This document shows positions 59,571 through 64,000 of a DNA stretch of 64,000 nt, piece after piece. How positions within the stretch are numbered: the stretch's first letter is position 1; each line of letters begins with the position of its first letter. Below the pieces are notes generated by a model. It did not search any database. It saw only the letters and a list, made by a program, of their open reading frames with translations, and was not told the DNA's origin. A program made the position numbers and the translations under genes. Location of the stretch: assembly GCF_011751765.2 (NCBI RefSeq), contig NZ_CP061169.1, positions 3,348,001 through 3,412,000 on the forward strand. Reading direction: 5' to 3'. Origin of the DNA: Paramicrobacterium chengjingii. Its GTDB lineage: Bacteria > Actinomycetota > Actinomycetes > Actinomycetales > Microbacteriaceae.

Positions 59571-60914
59571 TCAGGCCTTCCCCTCGTTTGTTCGCTCACG
59601 ATCCAACTCGCCAGACCGTTTCTTCTCTGCCTCGAGCACACGAGGTGCGACGAGCGTGCACACCACGAGCAGCAAACTGAGAGCGCTGATGTAGATTGCC
59701 ACCGACATCACGCTGCCCGTTGCCTCGACCAGCGAGCTGGCGATGAGCGGAGAGAGGCCACCACCGAGAACAGCCGCGATCTGGAACCCGAGCGACACCC
59801 CTGTGTACCGGACACGTGCAGGAAAGAGCTCGAAGAAGAGCGAAGCCTGAGCACCGTATGCGATTCCCGAGAAGAGACCGACGATGGCCATAGCGATCAT
59901 CACGATCGGGACCGACCCGGTCATTCCAGAGCCGAACATGATGAAGGATGCCGGGATGAGAAGCACTCCGCCGACCAGGTACACCACTGGACGGCCGAAG
60001 CGGTCAGACAACAAGCCGCCGATGAGCGTCGCGACCAAGTAGGTCACTGCTGCGACGAGGTTGGCGATGGTCGCCAAGTACTGCGGAAAGTCTGCGCCGT
60101 TGATGAGGTAGTTGATGAAGAAGACACCTTGCGTGAAGCCGAAGGCGGCGACGGCGATGTACATGCCGATCGCAACGAGCACCATCTTCCAGTGCCGCGC
60201 AAGGGCTTCGAGCAAGGGCGTCTTCGCGATGGTTGCTGACGCCTCGCGCCGCGCGAAGTCCGGTGACTCCTCGATATGGCTGCGAACGATTAGACCGATG
60301 ACCACGAGCACGATGCTGAAGAGCAGGGGAATTCGCCACCCCCACGCATTGATCTGCTCGGGCGTAAGCACAACGAACAAGAGCGTGACCAGGCCCGTGG
60401 CAAGAATGATCCCCATCCCGCTTCCGGTCTGCACCGCGGCACCGAAGAAGCCGCGCCGCTTCGCCGGGGTGCTCTCCATCATGAGCGTGGTCGCGCCGCC
60501 CCATTCGCCGCCGATGCCGAAGCCCTGAATGAATCGAAGCACGACCAGAAGAATGGGGGCGACGATGCCTGCCTGCGCGAGCGTCGGGAGCGCACCCATC
60601 AGGGTCGTGGCGATCCCCATAGTGAGCAGGCTGGCGACAAGTACGGGCTTACGGCCGTACTTGTCGCCGAGGTGGCCGAAGATCATGCCGCCAATCGGTC
60701 GCGAGAGGAACCCCACGGCGAATGTGCCGAAAGCGAGAAATGACGTGAGGAATGGGTCGTCGGTCGCGAAGAAGAGTCGTCCGAAAACCACTGCCGTCAG
60801 CGTTCCGTACACGGAGAAGTCGTAGAACTCGATCGTGTTTCCGATCACGGTGGCTGCAACGAGCCTCCGTGTTTGCGCTCGAGATCTACTGCGTTCACCC
60901 GTTGTCGTGATCAC
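59571..60914 (-). CDS. MHS-family symporter paired with the second sulfatase
   Basis: 447 residues from a GTG at 60914 with AAAGGAGATACATC upstream. GNTIEFYDFSVYGTLTAVVF, GHLGDKYGRKPVLV and GIGGEWGGATTLMMESTP identify the MHS family. Twelve membrane segments. First gene of the operon under a GGTCTAGACC palindrome. Likely imports a sulfate ester. Confidence 0.9.
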   Translation of the reverse strand: MITTTGERSRSRAQTRRLVAATVIGNTIEFYDFSVYGTLTAVVFGRLFFATDDPFLTSFLAFGTFAVGFLSRPIGGMIFGHLGDKYGRKPVLVASLLTMGIATTLMGALPTLAQAGIVAPILLVVLRFIQGFGIGGEWGGATTLMMESTPAKRRGFFGAAVQTGSGMGIILATGLVTLLFVVLTPEQINAWGWRIPLLFSIVLVVIGLIVRSHIEESPDFARREASATIAKTPLLEALARHWKMVLVAIGMYIAVAAFGFTQGVFFINYLINGADFPQYLATIANLVAAVTYLVATLIGGLLSDRFGRPVVYLVGGVLLIPASFIMFGSGMTGSVPIVMIAMAIVGLFSGIAYGAQASLFFELFPARVRYTGVSLGFQIAAVLGGGLSPLIASSLVEATGSVMSVAIYISALSLLLVVCTLVAPRVLEAEKKRSGELDRERTNEGKA

Positions 60915-60940
60915 GATGTATCTCCTTTGATTCCTGTTTG

Positions 60941-60952
60941 AGGTCTAGACCT
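60941..60952. promoter_or_regulatory. dre-like GntR operator
   Basis: AGGTCTAGACCT is a perfect 12-base palindrome 27 bases before the symporter GTG. It matches the core of the GntR/HutC (DasR) consensus GGTCTAGACC. A half-site AAGGTCTATA follows near 61019. Confidence 0.75.
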
Positions 60953-61373
60953 TAGATGACACTATGGGAAGATCGTGGATTATACAAGCGCCGTATACCT
61001 ATTTGCTCCAACGCGTACAAGGTCTATAACTCACTCCGCTGATTGCGCCGATCACGATGACACATCGCCGCCGGCGACGCCGTATTCACGGCAAAAGCTT
61101 TGGAACGTCATTCGCCCGCGCACAACAGCACACCGCACGAATGCCTTTTACTCGGGATCAGCAGACACCGCGTTCATCAACTCGGGATGTCCTGATCAAG
61201 AGAATCGGTCTCGCTCTTCAGTTCTGCCGGCACACGAGTTCGAACTCACATTTCGCCAACGCCGTGGACCTGCTAGCCCAACGGTTCGTCCAACGGCGTT
61301 CTCGCCTGCGCCAACTGCGCAGCACGAGCGACTCGTCCGAGCTGCTCAGGACACGTTCCCATAGAACGGACCG
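60953..61373. other. 421-base region with promoter but no supported gene
   Basis: It holds the promoter of the minus-strand sulfatase operon and a GntR half-site near 61019. Two overlapping plus-strand frames of about 110-130 residues have Arg/Thr-rich, His-rich composition without any domain or ribosome site, so I do not call them. Confidence 0.4.
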
Positions 61374-61771
61374 ATGTCGAAGTACGATCTAGGGCGTCCG
61401 GCGGAGCGCTTCATCGATACGGTAGTCGAGTTAACTGTAGAAGAGTGGTCGAGCGTCGTCACTTGCACCCGAAAGGCGGGCCCCACCGGAAGCATAATGA
61501 TGCGAGTTATCGGAAACGAGGTTTCTGCAGTGGAGCGTTCCACGTTCGAGAGTCGGATCCACGACCGATCCGAGAAACAGTTGAATGCCTCTTTCGATAC
61601 CCTGCCCTTTCGCGAAGTCTCACTCGCAAGGAGCACATATGAAACCGCCGTCTTCGCACTGCAGAAGAGAGACAAACTCCCTATCGAGGTAGTTCGCTCC
61701 TGGTTTTGCCATTCGAGCACCCAAGAATCAAGGTCGGCGAGCTACTCGCTGAAGACGAGGCATCGGTCTAG
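61374..61771 (+). pseudogene. Small hypothetical gene, possibly frameshifted
   Basis: From the ATG at 61374 about 108 residues look protein-like (MSKYDLGRPAERFIDTVVEL, VTCTRKAGPTGSIMMRVIG, ALQKRDKLPIEVVRS). After 61700 the composition turns into Arg/Ser runs. The next frame reads VLPFEHPRIKVGELLAEDE and stops at 61771, so one base may have been lost or gained near 61700. I do not recognise the family. It ends close to the hipA remnant. Confidence 0.4.
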
Positions 61772-61825
61772 ATCAGCGCTCTCGCAGTGGGTTCCCTGGC
61801 GACGTGTCGTTCTTTTCCGTTTACG

Positions 61826-61960
61826 TCATTGACAGCGGCGTTGCATGCGTGAAGTGCGATAAGCATCGTCATACGCAAACGTGACATTGCCCGACGTGGA
61901 CTGCGTGAGCATTCCGCAGAAACGGCCGTCAAGATACACGTCGAGGTTTCGATCGCTCAC
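61826..61960 (-). pseudogene. hipA remnant: N-terminal 44 residues only
   Basis: A GTG at 61960 overlaps the hipB stop as GTGA and begins SDRNLDVYLDGRFCGMLTQ, then NVTFAYDDAY, the usual start of HipA. The frame stops at 61826-61828 after 44 residues, whereas HipA is normally about 400. The whole kinase core is missing, so no active toxin can be made. Confidence 0.75.
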
Positions 61961-62181
61961 CAGCGCACCTCGCCGTCATCAAGCGACCGCAACGCGATCT
62001 CGTGCCCCAGCGCCTGAAAGAGGTCAAAAAGTTTGGACGCTTCAGATGTCGGCTTTCCCGCTTCAACATCTGCCACGAACGACCGAGAGACGTGCGCCTT
62101 GCGCGCAAGCTCGGTTTGAGTCCATCCGCGTCGTTCGCGGAGATCACGAACCACCGAAGCCGCTTCTCGCATTGTAAGCAT
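61957..62181 (-). CDS. hipB: HipB-type XRE antitoxin/repressor
   Basis: 74 residues. The Cro/C1-type helix-turn-helix is complete: IVRDLR-like VVRDLRERRGWTQTELARKAHVSRSFVADVEAGKPTSEASKLFDLFQALGHEIAL. The N-terminus and length fit HipB. Three palindromic operators lie upstream. Intact although its partner hipA is truncated, so it may persist as a stand-alone DNA-binding protein. Confidence 0.9.
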   Translation of the reverse strand: MLTMREAASVVRDLRERRGWTQTELARKAHVSRSFVADVEAGKPTSEASKLFDLFQALGHEIALRSLDDGEVRW

Positions 62182-62204
62182 CGACGCTCCACCACCCCGT
62201 CTTG

Positions 62205-62274
62205 TCTCCGTACGGAGATAATCTCGTTTGTCGCCGTACGACTACATTCTATCGTTGTCGTCGTACGGCGACAA
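62205..62274. promoter_or_regulatory. Three HipB operators around CGTACG
   Basis: Site 1, TCTCCGTACGGAGA (62205-62218), is a perfect palindrome. Site 2 is at 62228-62246 and site 3 at 62255-62274, with ends TTGTCG and CGACAA. All share the central CGTACG (62209, 62234, 62262), spaced 25 and 28 bases. This fits cooperative HipB binding at its own promoter. Confidence 0.8.
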
Positions 62275-62328
62275 GCATGGGGCTCGCAACGTTGGATAGC
62301 TGAAAGAGGTTCGCAACCAAACTGACAA

Positions 62329-63309
62329 TCAGGCGCCGTTCGCCTCGAGTGACGGCGCCGTCAGGCTGAGCAGTCGCTCGACCATGTGCGGAGCAAGCGT
62401 GCCCTCCGTCTCGAGAACGACGCGCACGTTGGCGCCGTCACGGTCGACGGGCCCCAGCCGCTGGCCCCGCAGGTCGCAGACGGTCTGCCCGCGGCCCGGT
62501 CCATCAGTGACATCCACCTCGACGGGCACCGCCGGTGCGACGCGCGGCAGCATCCCGCCCACGGCGATGGCCGCGGCCAGGGGGTCATGCAGGGCACTGC
62601 AGCGACGGCCGTACTCCGCGACATAGAAGTCAAAGTAGTAGTCGAGGGCGGCGCCCACCGCGCGCACGATTGGAGCCTCAGCCGCGCATAGGCGCTCGCG
62701 CTCGGTTTCGTCGATCACGTTGGCGAGCGTCGTGTCGAGCGGCACGAGAGTGACAGGCCAGGATGCTGTGACCACAGCCTGCGCGGCCTCGGGATCGTGG
62801 GCGATGTTCGCCTCGGCAAGCGGCGTGATGTTGCCGGGCACGAGTGCGGCACCGCCCATTACCGTCACCTGTGTCACGCGACTGGCCAACTCGGCGTCGC
62901 GCTCGAGGGCGAGAGCCAGGTTCGTCAGCGGTCCGACAGCGATGATCTCGAGTGTGCCATCGTGCTCGTGCGAAAGACGGAGCAGCAGGTCGGCAGCATC
63001 CTCGTCAATCGCTGTCGCCGTTGTCTCGGGAAGCTCGATGTCGCCGATGCCGTTCGCGCCGTGCACGTGGGGCGCACCACCCGCGAACTGGCCCACAAGC
63101 GGATCATTCTCGCCCACGGCGACGGGCACGTCAGTGCGCTCGGCGAGCGCGAGCAGGCGCAGCGTGTTCTGCACTCCCTGCGCCGCGCTGACGTTGCCGT
63201 GCACACCGCCGATGCCGACGAGCTCGATCTCAGGCGACGCCAAAAGATAGGCGAGGGCCATCGAATCGTCGACGCCGGTGTCGCAGTCGAAGTAGACAGG
63301 ACGGGTCAT
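62329..63309 (-). CDS. Inosine-uridine-type nucleoside hydrolase
   Basis: 326 residues from the ATG at 63309. The calcium-binding signature VYFDCDTGVDDSMAL with Asp8, Asp10, Asp14 and Asp15 is complete. Also GVHGNVSAAQGVQNTLRLL, AVGPLTNLALAL, VTVMGGA, and the active His in ALHDPLAAAI. It splits nucleosides into base and ribose inside the cell. A fragment resembling its 3' end lies at 57082-57141. It follows a transporter gene on the same strand (63353-64000), the probable nucleoside or unrelated importer. Confidence 0.93.
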   Translation of the reverse strand: MTRPVYFDCDTGVDDSMALAYLLASPEIELVGIGGVHGNVSAAQGVQNTLRLLALAERTDVPVAVGENDPLVGQFAGGAPHVHGANGIGDIELPETTATAIDEDAADLLLRLSHEHDGTLEIIAVGPLTNLALALERDAELASRVTQVTVMGGAALVPGNITPLAEANIAHDPEAAQAVVTASWPVTLVPLDTTLANVIDETERERLCAAEAPIVRAVGAALDYYFDFYVAEYGRRCSALHDPLAAAIAVGGMLPRVAPAVPVEVDVTDGPGRGQTVCDLRGQRLGPVDRDGANVRVVLETEGTLAPHMVERLLSLTAPSLEANGA

Positions 63310-63352
63310 GGTGGTTCCTTCCACGTTGCGTGAGTGAGGGTGAGCGGTGCGC

Positions 63353-64000
63353 TCAGTCGCGATTCGGTGCTTCTTTGAGAATGAAGCTCGCCACGAGCGC
63401 CAGCACAGTGATGACGACAGAGATCCAGAGCGCGAGAGTGTACCCGCCGATGCCTCCTGACCCGACGTACGGGGCGACGATTGCGATGCCGAGACTTGCT
63501 CCAATGCCAAACCCGGCACTGTTCATGCTGGGCAATGCCGAGGGTGCCTCGACGGGCGACTGAATGACGCCGAGACCGTTCGACGTCGTGAGGACCAAGC
63601 CATTGTAGGCGACGCCGAGCACGGCGATCATGGCGAACACGATCCACTGACTCTGCGGGAACAGGGTGATGACGACGAGTGCGGCGAGACAGATCACAAG
63701 ACCGAAGCGAAGGATGCTGACCCAGCCGATCCTCGCGGCGAGCCACCCGGCGAAGGGCGCCGCCGCCAGCCCGATCAGCGCGGGTGGAGCGAGGAACATC
63801 AGGGCGCTCGTCGCCGCGTTCATGCCGAACCCAATCTCGGAGTCTTGACTGAGCATCACCACAGTGAAGTTGATGACGGCGAACACGCTCGAGAGCGTGA
63901 GAACCGTGGTGGCGATCACCGGCCATACCTGGCGCGACCGTAGGTGTTCGACGGCGATGAGGGGTGTCGTGCGGCGCTTCTCAATGAACACGAATACGGC
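63353..64000 (-). CDS. MFS transporter, C-terminal part, cut by the right edge
   Basis: At least 212 residues with six hydrophobic segments, reading LFPQSQWIVFAMIAVLGVAYNGLVLTTSNGLGVIQSPVEAPSALPSMNSAGFGIGASLGIAIV in the second half, as in drug/nucleoside MFS porters of the DHA families. The frame is open to the window end, so the N-terminal half lies outside. Same strand as, and 43 bases before, the nucleoside hydrolase. Confidence 0.8.
   Translation of the reverse strand, partial: AVFVFIEKRRTTPLIAVEHLRSRQVWPVIATTVLTLSSVFAVINFTVVMLSQDSEIGFGMNAATSALMFLAPPALIGLAAAPFAGWLAARIGWVSILRFGLVICLAALVVITLFPQSQWIVFAMIAVLGVAYNGLVLTTSNGLGVIQSPVEAPSALPSMNSAGFGIGASLGIAIVAPYVGSGGIGGYTLALWISVVITVLALVASFILKEAPNRD

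Noticed and set aside
60975..61392. Plus-strand frames of about 110-130 residues
   Set aside because: Composition rich in Arg, Thr and His with no domain; region is better explained as the promoter of the sulfatase operon.
1..64000. CRISPR arrays, prophage, integrase, transposase, tRNA or rRNA genes
   Set aside because: Searched by eye for direct repeats, tRNA cloverleaf ends and transposase motifs; none could be supported.

Overview
The window looks like a catabolic island from a high-GC Gram-positive bacterium, most likely an actinomycete of the Microbacteriaceae type. The signs are the GC-rich codon use, AGGAGG-type ribosome sites, many ATGA/GTGA start-stop overlaps, and many GntR, LacI, DeoR, IclR and SorC regulators each beside its own transporter. 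I see no rRNA, tRNA, CRISPR array, integrase or complete insertion sequence. Nearly everything takes up and breaks down an organic acid, sugar, sulfonate, sulfate ester or nucleoside.

Layout. (1) 1-9390: a DeoR-controlled cluster that reads as sulfoglycolysis, that is, breakdown of sulfoquinovose or a close relative. It has a sugar ABC importer, a phosphofructokinase-type kinase, an aldehyde dehydrogenase, an enolase-superfamily enzyme, an aldolase very like YihT, and a TauE/SafE exporter. The operon runs off the left edge, where the glycosidase and isomerase would be expected. (2) 9469-12740: an antitoxin with a doubly damaged PIN toxin, then two membrane proteins that share an MmpS-like C-terminal domain. 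(3) 12960-18901: a pfkB relic, then a fructose-type PTS with its own HPr, class II aldolase, aldehyde dehydrogenase and SorC regulator. (4) 19212-24154: a DUF1537 acid-sugar kinase, MHS transporter, FadR-type regulator and SAF-domain oxidoreductase, with a matching pair of operators. (5) 24529-28260: LacI regulator, RpiB, MHS transporter and a broken ribokinase. (6) 28257-36640: HpcH/HpaI aldolase, TRAP transporter, GntR regulator, sulfatase, MHS transporter and IclR regulator. (7) 36740-40988: PfkB, NCS1 permease, ADP-ribosylglycohydrolase-family protein and GntR regulator. (8) 41075-49780: a 3-keto-L-gulonate/ascorbate-like pathway with a split transketolase, controlled by a SorC regulator. 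(9) 50192-56248: HicB-like relic, SDR, GH3 glycosidase, a collapsed MFS gene, TetR, VOC and WYL proteins. (10) 56350-64000: VapBC, a second GntR-sulfatase-MHS operon, a truncated hipBA with three operators, nucleoside hydrolase and a partial MFS gene.

How the parts work together. Each block pairs a transporter with one or two committing enzymes and a local repressor. The blocks converge on DHAP, glycolytic C3 units or xylulose-5-phosphate. Both sulfatases lack signal peptides and each sits beside an MHS symporter, so sulfate esters are probably imported before hydrolysis. The spaces between blocks hold decayed genes (PIN toxin, pfkB, ribokinase, HicB, MFS, hipA, nucleoside-hydrolase tail), which suggests repeated gain and loss of cassettes. 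Family assignments are by reading; no database search was run.
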